This document shows, piece after piece, positions 37,806 through 48,215 of a DNA stretch of 64,000 bases. How positions within the stretch are numbered: the first letter of the stretch is position 1; each line of letters begins with the position of its first letter. This stretch comes from Epinephelus fuscoguttatus (Eukaryota > Chordata > Actinopteri > Perciformes > Serranidae). Where the stretch lies: contig NC_064771.1 in NCBI RefSeq assembly GCF_011397635.1, positions 12,277,379 to 12,341,378 on the forward strand. Reading direction: 5' to 3'. The translations under genes were made by a program, and so were the position numbers. A model generated the notes under the pieces. That model saw only the letters and a list, made by a program, of their open reading frames with translations, did no database searches and was not told the DNA's origin.

Positions 37806-39260
37806 CCTAGTCTCACTCGCAGGGCATCAAAATACGCCACTTAGGAGGTGTCCCATAATGATATGGGGGACACCTTTTAGTGTCTGTAAAGCACAGTTTC
37901 CACCGAGCAGTACGGGACAGTACGGGACGGTACAGTTCGTTGCGAATTTTTTCCATTTCCACTGTGAAAAGTTGTGGATGGTATCAATGAAACTGTTCCA
38001 TACCATCCCCATTTTTGGTCACCCCTCTGTTGGGGTACCTAGCACACAGATCTGGTACCAAATGATGGAGCTGTGAACACTGCTGTCCATTGATTGGTCA
38101 ATAATGGACAGTCAGTCTTGCTCAGTTGTGGCTGGTTTTGAAGCTTATATAACCACCGTTCGTACAGTTGAGATTTACATAGGCTACATAAGTAAACTGT
38201 AACTATAAAATGAAAGGATGTTTGCTGCCTCTTGCAGCAGCTGTAGTCTGAGAAAAAAAAATTCACTGGGCCCACGGCCGGCAACTTTTAAGGTGGAACG
38301 TTAACTTGTAATGTTACTCAATGCACGAGTTTTTGACGTGAATCCATCAGCACACCTTAAATTTCACTGTGACAACTTTGACTGCTACTTTAATTTTTAT
38401 TGTCTGTCTTGGATAACGTTGGATACAGTTGTAGTAATAAGTGGATCTTCAAGCATTTAAAAATGTATATTAGTTTTGACCATATTATGTGAACTGTATA
38501 TATTGTAATCCTCACTCGGAGGCGGAGGAAAAAAAAGCGTTGTGGAGCATTGTTCCTGTGGGCTCTGGTAACACTAAACCCCTGAGCTTGCCTGAGAAGG
38601 ATTAAATGCACAAACCTTCTATTTTTAAATATCCGATTGACAGAGACACTTTTTGCAGCCTGTTCTATTTTGTTCTGAAAATGTTGGCATGCAACCCCGT
38701 TCTGTGGATGATAAATGAGGTGCAAACTGATATGAGGAAATACAGTGAGTGCTGGACGTATCAGTGGGTGACAACAACCCTGCCCACATGAAAGAGTACT
38801 GTTTGCAGTGGAAACGCTAAGCGGACCAAGGGTCTAGGTACCATATCTGAAGGGTTACTTTTGGTTCTCAAGGTACCATACTGAAAGTGTTTGGTAGAAT
38901 CAGGGCTTAAGAGACACACCTGGCTGTTAACTACCTCCATTGTATACTCATTTGTGTTATTATTAGATGTTCAGAGCAACGGAGGACGATGGGTCCAACA
39001 AGCACAGGACTTTGACCCAGGAGACCGGTGTTTGTGTCCCCAGTTGTTACGGGAGTTATATACACGAGTTGTTAGTCACGTAGGTCATTAGCCGCGTGAG
39101 TTGACTCACGTGACATGTCAACCACAATCTTTTCCCAACTCTTAGGTTTAGCCAACAGAATTAATAACTGCTGACTCCTGCATCAAGATACAGCACAAAA
39201 GTCTGCCCCTGTCAGCCTAATAACACTGGGGGCTTCTGCCCAAGCGTCAAAATATGATGA
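37806..39260 (+). repeat. Dispersed repeat family R1, copy 3, interrupted by a MITE
   Basis: Left part 37806-37889 begins TAGTCTCACTCGCAGGGCAT; right part 38908-39260 carries GATGGGTCCAACAAGCACAG, GACTTTGACCCAGG and ends GCGTCAAAATATGATGAGTA with an inverted-looking ATCTCA end. The two parts rejoin into an R1 copy when the element at 37890-38907 is removed. Confidence 0.6.
37890..38907. mobile_element. PIF/Harbinger-like non-autonomous element (1018 bp) inside R1
   Basis: Ends AGCACAGTTTCCACCGA and (inverted) AGCCCTGATTCTACCAA agree at 12 of 17 positions, and the 3-bp TAA at 37887-37889 and 38908-38910 is the target duplication expected for PIF/Harbinger. Further inverted blocks lie inside (GTACGGGACGGTACAG near the left, TAGGTACCATATCTG near the right). 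No transposase frame. Confidence 0.65.
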
Positions 39261-39465
39261 GTAGGGATGAGATCACATTGGTTATTTACACCTCTAATAT
39301 TTCATACACACAGTCATTCACACAGTAATTTAAGGCTATACATGCTGAGATTTTGGACTAACCCAGGCTAAAGTCAATCCTTGGAACAACATGAAAGCCA
39401 ATTTAGCCAATTTAGAGCTTTGGTAACCAGTGTCAGCTTGCATCAAAATTGTGACAAACTCCATC

Positions 39466-39530
39466 TGGCCCTTGTGGTCAAGTGGTCAGGATTCAGCACT
39501 CTCGCCCTGTGGCCTGGATTCTGTGAACAT
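39466..39530 (+). pseudogene. tRNA-Glu(CTC)-like pseudogene or SINE head
   Basis: CCTTGTGGTCAAGTGGTCAG, GATTCAGCACTCTCGCC and GGCCTGGATTCTG follow the order of eukaryotic tRNA-Glu, with the anticodon CTC at 39501-39503 in the loop. The T-arm GTTCGA is replaced (GATTCTG) and the acceptor stem does not close, so it is not a functional tRNA. It may be the head of a degraded SINE. Confidence 0.7.
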
Positions 39531-39534
39531 ATCT

Positions 39535-41430
39535 GCCTACAACCTGTTTTCCTTGTGTGTATCTATTTACTACATTACTTCACAACCTGTTTATTTACAT
39601 TTACATTACAATTCATACATTTTTCTTTACTGTACTCCTGTCTACCACAGTACTGTTTTATTTTTTTATTTTGTATTTTATTTTATTCCAATATCTTAGC
39701 TGCTGCACAATTTTATGTCTTGGATTCTGATTAGATTTTACATGCATGACTTTTTAATACATATTTTTATGAGCATTGTTTGAGGGAGGATGAGATCCAG
39801 GAATACCAAGCCAATGACTCCATGACGATATGACAATAAAGAACAAAGTGACAGTAGAGAACTGTTCAGTAGCTGCAAATGATTGCCATCAAGTGTACAG
39901 AAATGTGTTTTTAGTTACAGTATATGTTACATGGTTTGCTGGCGAGTTAGTGGAAACGATAAGGAGCACTTTATGTCTTATAATTAAGCCTTTAAAACAC
40001 TTCTGTAGACACACTGCCTACAAACTAATCCTGACCCAGTCATTACATTCATCATAAGCAAACAACATGACTAACTGACTCACCCACCCAAAAACACTTT
40101 CTCAAATGCTTGGCGAATATCCTGTTAAGCCCATATTAAACTTTCCTGAATGAAACGTGGACTAACATTCACAAAAAGGAAAGCGGCTCTTTGAACTCGC
40201 AGCCCTGAAGCAACAACAACACAACAGTCACATAGTTAGAGGGGAGGAAAGCCACATCCATTCAAAGCTTAGATAAACACACAAATGCCTCTGCCCCTGT
40301 GGTGCCAGCTTTCCTAAACATAGCCAACGAGCTATCACTCATCTCTGTTCGAAAAGCAGCTTTACTCTTGTTTTGAAACAGAAGGCCTAAACAATAGTTC
40401 ATAAAGTCGACAAAGTATGCACGAGCACGCTGGAAAGGAAGAATCACAAAGTCTCTGTGACAAAGTGGAGCCATGTGTCCGATCCTGAGCGGGATAAAGC
40501 CACGTCCTTCTGGCACCATTTATGTATTCCTCTTAAAACCTTATGTATCCTGTAAAGGTTGACTTTGCATGAAATACATGATCTTCTTTTTGCAATTCAC
40601 ACAATTCATATACAGTAGTTTCATGTGTTCACACTTAGGAGCTGCCCACTGTTTTTAGTCTTTTGTCACTGGCTACTGTACAGCTCCATGGAAGTGACTC
40701 TGCAGCTCCAAACTTATTTTACTTTCCTCTGCTCATCACAAACTGTCCGACCAAAGCAGTTTTAAAGGGAAGTGAGCCCATGACACAGAACAAAACTGAG
40801 AAGTGGTCAGTGACAATTCACCACCATGTATGCCATGTGATGCTTTTAATGGTTTTTGCTGTGTGTAGCATTTTGTGTCAAATCCCGCACTGGTTCTCTC
40901 CATCTCTCTCTCTCTCTCTGTATAAATTAGCAAGAACAAGACACTGATTATGTGTTTGTGTGCAAAAGTGTGTAGGTGACCAGCAGGACAGTGATTCAAG
41001 CTGTCAGACAGCTGTGAAAGAAGGCAGGAAGGAAATGAGTGAGTGAAAGAAAGAAAGGAAATCCTTGCCGAGAAGTTAGTAAATGAATACAAGGATGTGC
41101 TGGGTCTGTCTGAATTGGTCTGTCCACATTATTTCATATATATATTTAGATATATATTTGCTATTTCTGTCACTACGTGTTTGATTCTTGATGATTAGCC
41201 TACCTTTTTGAAGGTTTACAGTAGGCTCTTTGGAGATGAGCTCCGCCTGGCCTTGTTAGATCCAATCCAGAGCTCTAATTGTGTCTCCAGTAATTGCTGT
41301 TTCGCTAAGTTCTTATATATGACAGTGCTCACTTTACATGTGAGATAGCCTACCTGTGATCATCATGGTAATTTTCAGGGTCTTACGTCAGTATAATTAA
41401 TAATTTTATTGAAAACGTAGAAGGTAGGTG
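39535..41430. other. Gene-free stretch
   Basis: AT-rich sequence without supported exons. A minus-strand frame at 40262-40519 (85 codons) has no family features and no splice context I trust. Confidence 0.45.
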
Positions 41431-43030
41431 TCATATCTTATCTTATCTTGCTACATAATGACGAAAACTCTGTCTGTGTGTGTGTCTGTTCCACTTTTTT
41501 CTCCTCACTGACTTGGTCAGTCCATGTGAAATTTGGCACAGTAGAGAGGGTCATGGGAGGATGCGAAGGAAGCAATTTTACATCAATTGGCCGAAGGGGG
41601 GCGCTATAGCAACCGATTGAAATTGCAAACTTTGAATGGGCATATTTCATGCCCCGTATATCGTAGAGACATGAAACTTTGCACAGAGATGCCTCTCCTC
41701 ATGAGGAACAAATTTGCCTCAAGAACCCATAACTTCCAGTTATATAGATTTTCTGCCATTTTGAATTTTTTGAAACACTTCAAATCGATCTCTTCCTAGG
41801 AAGTTTGACCGATCTGCATGAAACTCGATGAACATAATCTAGGGACCAATATCTAAAGTTCCCTCTTGGCAAAAGTTGGAAAACTTACTAAAACTGAGCT
41901 TCTATAAGGCAATGAATATTGCAGAGGGCGTGGCTCATCACATAAAGGTGTATAACATCTCAAGGGTTTCACCGATCACCAGGCAACTTTGTAGGCATAT
42001 GACCACGCATAATCTGAGGGGACCCCTCCATTACTGACCAGATCAAACAAAGTGGGGGTGCTAGAGAGCTAATTTCTTATCTAGGCCTAACCCCCATATT
42101 GACTTTTACTAAACTTGGTAGACATGTAGAACATAGACTAACAAATTCAGTCTTTAGACGCTTTGCTTAACTAAAGACTGATGTCTTTCTCCCTGATTTT
42201 GTGTTTAGATTGGGCGGATACAATTTCAGAGTTTAAAAAAACTCCCTACATTGCAGAACCAATAGTATATCTGCAGGGCGGTCCTTCGGTGGCACGCTAA
42301 GCTCTTGTGCTCGTAAACATAGTCCGACTGTGTTAAAAGTTTTAAACAAAGTCGCTGTAAGTCCTTCATTTCCACAATCTTGTGGACTGAGCACACGTTT
42401 GATAAAACAGAGTTAAATCTCTCGGCATCCATTTTCAAGCTCTCTGTGTGTTTGTTTTCTTGCGGATGAGAAAAGGGGGAGCGCACATTTCCGGGAGGGC
42501 ATGTCCTTTTAAAAAATACAAGAGGCGTTGCTTTGTACACTTTAGAAAGGACTGTCCCCAGACTATCAGAAGGCGGAAATCTCTGATTGTCTGGTGGTGA
42601 GACTATGTAGAACAGGACGTCTCAAGGTGACTGGAGATATTTAACTCTAATTGGCAACTGGGTGGCGCTATAACAACAGAAAAATGCTTAAAAATGGCTA
42701 AAATGCGACCGATCGCTGTGGCTCCCCCTGTGGCCCAATGTTTGTTTTTTTTTTATAATTTTTGGTATGACTAAGTCATGGTATGGTATGCTGTACATAA
42801 TCACGGAAACTGTCAGTGTGTCATTCTGTCAGTCAGTCATTCTGTCTGTCCCACGTTTTTCTACTCACTGACGTGGTCAATCTATGTGAAACTGTACATA
42901 GGCATTGAGGAGTGGCATAGATAGAAGGTGACAAAGCTACCCATGGGTATGGAATAGTTAGTTTGATTTATGTGTATCAGCCTGTCTCTTAAACTAAAGA
43001 AATAATTCATTAGTAGTCAATAGTTTTCAC
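41430..43030 (+). repeat. Old non-coding dispersed repeat R5 region, interrupted by a 9-bp-TSD element
   Basis: Blocks such as CTCACTGACTTGGTCAGTCC, ATGTGAAATTTGGCACAG, GGGGGGCGCTATAGCAACCG and TTGACCGATCTGCATGAAAC belong to a familiar fish repeat. The start motif recurs at 42840-42910 (CTCACTGACGTGGTCAATCT), and comparable GCGCCAC and ACATGCC blocks recur at 47020-48210. No protein is encoded. Confidence 0.55.
42134..42605 (-). mobile_element. 472-bp element with perfect 9-bp target duplication and a helicase-like start
   Basis: TGTAGAACA occurs at 42125-42133 and 42606-42614, directly outside TAGACTAAC... and (inverted) TAGTCTCACCACCAGAC. The terminal inverted repeats are weak (TAGnCTnAC), but the duplication is exact. 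Near the left end CAGTCTTTAG (42148-42157) and CTAAAGACTG (42171-42180) form a perfect 10-bp hairpin. On the minus strand an ATG at 42432 opens a frame starting MDAERFNSVLSNV that reads to 42226 in a 315-base frame opening at 42540. Its layout (an N-terminal helix, then a Q-R/L-L motif) resembles the frame in the element at 43570, hence the tentative link. It is non-autonomous. Confidence 0.65.
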
Positions 43031-43569
43031 TATTGATCTGTCAGATATTTTGACAGTCAGGGCTTCACATATTTCATACCATATTATTGTGGACTAGAAT
43101 TCTCATAGACCGTATAGTCTAGTATAACTCTCATCTCTAATAGAGTGTGCTAGAAGTGAGTCCTAAAACCTGGAAATGAGTTAGCATTTTACCACTTCCA
43201 GTTCCCTCTTTTAAAGTCAGTGGGTTTTTTGAATGGGTTTTTGGTTTGATGCCTGAAACAAGGTCTGTGGTTAACACAAGCTTAAAGAACTTTAATGTTT
43301 TGTTCTGACATAAAGTATGTCAGTAAATACCCCACTCTTGAACTTTGAAGCTTTTATGTGTCTCAAAAAAGGCAGCTGCTAACAAGTGGCTAAAGGAGGC
43401 TACGGTCATGCAACCATAGTGTAGTTTGTTCATAGCCTGACGTTAGCTTTTTAATTCTGACGATTGCATTTAGGCTTCAACAATCATGAAAGTGGTGTTC
43501 ATCTATAAAGATTATCTTGCTGAACAAAACATCTAGGTATTATGTTTGTTTGCCACAGAGCTTATTTTC

Positions 43570-44132
43570 TAACCTGGGAATCCAGATGCCCAGCCCCTAG
43601 CAAATTCTAATTTGCACTGCAGGGGAATCCAGCCCCGACAAGCAGAGCCTGCTGAATTGCCTATTGGACCAATCAGATCAGTCTATCTGACAGAGGCTGG
43701 CTCTGGGCGGGCTTAACATGATGAGGACAGCGCTGCCCCAAAGGAGTCAAAAAGTAAACAGCCAAGATGGCAGCTGCCGAAGGACTGCGTCCATTCAATT
43801 TAGCTTTGGAAGAAACGTTAAGCCAACTACACTTATCTTTTTCCATGAGAGAGAAACAGAAGACTGCCCTAGAAGCCTTCGTTTCCAGGAAGGATATTTT
43901 TGCTGTTTTACCAACGGGATATGGCGAAATCATAATATATCAGTTAGCCCTACTGTTTGGCAAACAAATGGGGCTTAGTGCAATGAATACGTCACCTTGT
44001 TTTTTGCTCTGATTGGCCATCGTGCTATCCAATTGCGTGTGGCGGCATTTAATATGCCTCGGTTAGTGCAGTCCCTTGGGTAGGAAGGATGTATGTATCG
44101 GTGTCTAGATTTGAGTCTGGATTTCCAGGCTA
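43570..44132 (+). mobile_element. 563-bp element carrying a RecQ-helicase-like fragment, perfect 9-bp target duplication
   Basis: Terminal inverted repeats TAACCTGGGAATCCAGA (43570-43586) and, inverted, TAGCCTGGAAATCCAGA (44116-44132) match at 15 of 17 positions. CTTATTTTC flanks it at 43561-43569 and 44133-44141. The paralogous repeat at 51568-52397 has the uninterrupted site with a single CTTATTTTC (51679-51687, minus strand), which proves the ends. Nine-base duplications are typical of Mutator-like elements, but no transposase is present to confirm that. The only coding content is the helicase-like frame listed separately. Confidence 0.85.
43767..44012 (+). pseudogene. RecQ-type helicase N-terminal fragment inside the 563-bp element
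   Basis: An 81-codon frame beginning MAAAEGLRPFNLALEETLSQ. It contains FSMREKQKTALEAF, which matches the RecQ motif 0/Q-motif region (FR-x-Q-x-x-A), and DIFAVLPTGYGEIIIYQLAL, which matches RecQ motif I (D-x-x-x-x-x-PTG-x-GKS-x-x-x-Q). The Walker A lysine and serine are replaced (GYGKS to GYGEI), and the frame stops soon after, before motif II (DEAH). It therefore cannot be an active ATPase. Its start codon and domain order suggest a captured first exon or the remnant of an autonomous parent element. Similar helicase-like frames occur in many copies in fish genomes, from my general knowledge. Confidence 0.75.
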
Positions 44133-44433
44133 CTTATTTTCTGCAGTGATCCAAAATCCAATGGAAAAAAATCCCATAGGCTTTTTGATAGGGGCACCAG
44201 TGCAATGCGAACTTAAGTGTCTGCTTACAGAAATACGTCATCACTGGAGCACTTATAAACTAAATTAATACTTAATAACATCAAAATTTCTTTCAATAAA
44301 GTGCCATGTTGCTGATCCAACATCAAAACCAATCAGCTCTTACTTGGTGAGAGACAGGGTTTTCCTATCGTAGCTCCCATCGCTGTTGACATTTTGAGCT
44401 TGTTAGCTGGCCAAACATAACTAACAAAAAAGG

Positions 44434-45082
44434 CTATTTGTCCATTAGCTTGTTATCGACTGTAGCTAAACCTAGCTGACTAGCATTTCTTTTTTGTTTT
44501 TTTTTTTGTTTTTTTAGCTGCAGTAGCTAATCAACTAAGTAGCATTTGTTGTTAAGTTTGTTAGACACTGTAGCAAACTGTGTCTAAATAGCATCTGTGG
44601 TTTGGTTTGGTAGCCACAGTGGCTAACCATAGCTAACTAGCATTTGTTGTTCAGTTTGTTAGTCTCAGTAGCTAACCATAGCAAACTAGCATGTGTTGTT
44701 CAGCCTGTTGGTCATAGAAGCTAACCATAGCAAACTAGCATATGTTGTTTAGTTTGTTAGACACAGTAGCTAATTATAGCTAACTAGCATGTGATGCTAA
44801 TTAGCCATGGTTAGCTACCATGGCTAATTAGCATCTGTTGTTCAGCTTGATAGCCATGGTAGCTAACTATAGCTAAATAGCATGTGTTGTTTGGTTTGTT
44901 AGCCACAGTACCTAACCATAGATAAATACCATATGTTGTTTAGTGTGTTAGCTACAGCAGCTGGCCAACTAATTAGCATCTGTTTTTCTGGCTTGTTAGC
45001 CACTAAAGCTAACCCTAGCAGCTAGCATTTGTTGTTCAGTTTGTTAGCACAGTAGCTAAAATTAGCTAACTGGCTGTGCTGT
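44434..45082 (+). repeat. 49-bp minisatellite, about 13 units
   Basis: Units begin GCATNTGTTGTTCAGTTTGT and continue with TAGCCACAGTAGCTAACCAT AGC. Unit starts fall at 44483, 44542, 44591, 44640, 44689, 44738, 44787, 44831, 44880, 44929, about 44976 and 45025: exactly 49 bases apart for most, with one 59-base step caused by a T-rich insertion and one 44-base step. Units differ at many positions, so the array is old. Confidence 0.9.
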
Positions 45083-45246
45083 CTGCTAGTACACATGATT
45101 AAAATGCTAGTTAATGTATTACATGGCAGTGGATTAGTCAAATGTTGAATGTTTTTGTTTTCTAAATAAGACTGAGGTCTCTTCTTTCTTTCTCGTTATT
45201 TCTTTGCCTTTCTCTGGGCCTCTGTCATGCTCACGAAGGCTTAGAT

Positions 45247-45247
<1 letters not shown>

Positions 45248-45289
<42 letters not shown>
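45248..45289. repeat. (AC)n microsatellite
   Basis: About 21 AC units. Confidence 0.95.
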
Positions 45290-45293
<4 letters not shown>

Positions 45294-47015
45294 CTCTCAC
45301 ACACACTGCTCACATTTCTTATCATTAGACGTAATCTGAACTGCTGTGTGCAGTACCTCATGCAATTAGGTCAGCACCATTTCCTCCAGTGTGACCTGCA
45401 TATATCCTGGCCTGTATTTCACACTGCTGCGGGAAATGACTCAGGCTTATAGACCATATTATACTGTCGCCTGCTGTTTTAGGGGAATTGAAAATAAATT
45501 AAAAAAAAAAAAAAAAAAAGAACAAAAAAATCCCACAGCAAGAAATGGGCAGGTCTGGTTAAAAAAAGAGAGGAAGTAAATGGCTTTGGGTTTTGTCTGT
45601 AGTTTAACATTACAAAACATATGGCATTTAGTGGCTACGTTTTCCACAGTCTACCATACCATGGCTGCTTTTTCTTTGACAGACACATTGGAATCTAACC
45701 TCTAACCCAAGCAGATTTTCTCCTTTCTGTGGGATGATTATATTTATTGCCATGTTTCAAGCGTGTGTTTACATGCACATGATATTCTCGCCTTGATGCG
45801 GTATCGTAAGTGACCTGATTTTAGGTTGCTGCATGCAGACTTACATATAATAACCAGGTTTGAATAACATGGTAGACCAAAACTTTGATGAGAAACATGC
45901 TTAGGATTTCCAATTAATCAGGTACTGCTTTCACTTTTAGAATTTGCAGTATAAGCAAACTTTAGTGCCATGCAGAGTTTTGTGATGCTATTTTGTAGCT
46001 CCACTATAAAAAATAACAAAAACACACTATGTGGGCTGACCTGGTTTCATTCAGCCGAGAACCTCTGCCACGCAACATGGAAAATAGGGACTGTGACATG
46101 CTAAATCTGTAAACATGAACACCCAGCTGGTGTGAATTATTTTAGTATGTGCTTTTACCACTCTGTGACATGTCATGGTGTCAGTCAATCATGTCCATGA
46201 CCTTTGGACCACACACAGTAGTTCATCATAAGTCATTCTGACTCTCATTTGGCTGTTAATATTTTCAAGGTATAAAATAGGTGCAAAGGTGGTGGTGACA
46301 ATGGTCTGTAATATATCTTATTTATCAGCTGTTTTTTTTTTTGTTTTTTTTTTAACTTTTGCCACCTTTTCTATGTGTAAACAAAATTGTGCATCCCAAG
46401 ATCCTCTTTCAGTTCTGTGTTAGTGTTCATGTCTGTGTGTGTTGATCTTGACATCATGAACCTGATTCATGGTAAGCCAGGAAACATTCAGGTTCACATG
46501 AGTCAAAAAGGGCCTGGTCACATGACTTTTTAAGCTCTGTTTTATATCGCAAACATCAAAATTCATCTGCTTACTATTATTCACAAAATGGCTTTATAAA
46601 CAAAACTAAGAAATTGCAGAGATGCGACACGACACCTTGCAGCATCTTAGGGTTTTTTGCCAGAAACTGTACTGATTTCAATGTATGCTGTCATTATACT
46701 GTGGTGTGTATAAAGACAGCATCACCTAGTGGCAGGTAGGAGGTACTGTCTAATATTCACTCAAATGAAAGTGTGTCATATGAAGTGCATCAGGATAAAT
46801 TTAGACGAGTGAGTAATGTCTGAAGTGCGACTACAGTATGTGATACATCAAACTTACTGCTGACACAAGTCTGTGGGTGTGTGTGACAGAAGGAGAGGCT
46901 GAGATTCATGCAGCATGTGAATGCTGTATCATATTAAAGCCTGGTAAAGGGGTCAGACTGGAAACTATTTACAAACACAGCAGAGTTAAGCAGGTCAGTA
47001 CTGTATACTTTCTAC
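45290..47015. other. Gene-free stretch
   Basis: A poly-A run (45499-45519) and poly-T runs, otherwise no recognisable exon or element. Confidence 0.5.
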
Positions 47016-48215
47016 TTATATTTAGGGCCCGAGCACTGACTGTTGCGAAGGTCCAGCTGACACTGAAGGAAGTATCATTATTCTCTCAAATTAACTGCAT
47101 TTCTGAGGGGCTAAAGGTGAGGGTGCAAAACTTGGCACACATATCAGTACTAAAATTTTGATGTTTTATGGGTCTCATGCTCAGGTGTGGCAGAATGGCT
47201 TTACAGTGTCCCATAAGAGTTTTCAACGAAAAGCCCCCACCTTCAAATTTGATGAAGATCAATGAAATTTGGTATGCAGATGTATCTTCTCCAGACTAAT
47301 AAAAAGTCTCTTGGGGCCATACCCTGAATTCAACAGAAAGTAAGACATTTTTAATTTTCTGTGTAGTTTTATAGCATTTTTGGCCATTTACAGACACTGA
47401 ACTCTTACAAACTCCTCCTAAAGATTTAATTTGATCAAATTTGGTCTGTGCAATCTGAAGACCTTAACAATTTCAGTTCAATTCAAAGCCAATTCAAAGC
47501 CCGGTACCACAAATCACAATTTGCCTCAGAGGGCTTTACAGCATACAACAAACCTCTGTCCTTGGACCCTCACAGTGGATAAGGAAATACTCCCCAAAAA
47601 ACTTTTTACAGGGAAACAATGGTAGAAACCTCAGAAAGAGCAACTGAGGAGGGATCCCTCTTCCAGACGTGAGATAGATATTGTGTTCTGAAAAGTTGTT
47701 AAAAGATGAATAGTTGTTAAAAGCTTTTGTTTTCATGCAACGATGTTGCCTTGGCATGGCAACCGTTTTATGCGTTTGGCCATAAGTTGTTGTAACTTGA
47801 GTGTACATGATCCAATCTGCCTAGAGATTAGTGGGTTGACCCACCAGATTGACCAGATCCACCTCAAATGTGGTCAGAAAAACCTTAAGGTGTTGATGAT
47901 GCGTTCTTGTGAATATTGTGGGTTTTGGTGGACAGACATTGCCAGGGCTTGATTGCCATTTTGCATGTTTCACAATGACACAGGAAGTTGTTGTAACTTT
48001 ACTGTACATTTCCTTATTTGCCCCAAATTTCTCATGCTTTATAAGAGTTCAGGCCTGAGGATATCTACATGCCAAAAATAGTACATAATTGGATTTACAT
48101 GAAATTTAGGTTATGTGGTTGAAACTTTATACACAACATAGCACATTTAGTGCATGTTCTCTAGCGCCACCTGATGGGCACAGTAAGTAGTACAAAAGTT
48201 TTGTAATAAGTAATT
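47016..48215 (+). repeat. Old non-coding dispersed repeat, R5-like
   Basis: Starts at GGGCCCGAGCACTGACTGTT and includes GCAAAACTTGGCACACAT, CCTCCTAAAGATTTAATTTG, several ACTT(G/T)AGTGTACAT-like blocks and the end CTAGCGCCACCTGATGGGCA. This succession is typical of a familiar fish non-coding repeat, related in style to 41430-43030. Confidence 0.55.

Larger units (their letters stand above)
43143..44254 (+). mobile_element. TIR element E, copy A, interrupted by the helicase-bearing element
   Basis: Starts GAGTGTGCTAGAAGTGAGTC and ends CATCACTGGAGCACTT, an inverted match to the start. Aligning with the inverted copy B (51568-52397) shows the same blocks in order: GAGTCCTAAAACC, GCCTGAAACAAGGTCTGTGG, ACACAAGCTTAA, TGCTAACAAGT, ACGTTAGCTTTTTA, AATCATGAAAGTGGT, GATTATCTTGCTGAA and ATCCAAAATCCAATGGAAA. 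Without the insertion it is about 540 bp. No target duplication was found and no transposase is encoded, so the family is open (hAT-like ends). Confidence 0.75.

Noticed and set aside
39466..39530. Functional tRNA-Glu gene
   Set aside because: The D-arm and anticodon region fit, but the T-arm GTTCGA is lost and the acceptor stem does not pair.
40262..40519. Minus-strand frame of 85 codons
   Set aside because: No motif, no homologous family recognised, and no trustworthy splice context. Frames of this length are expected by chance here.
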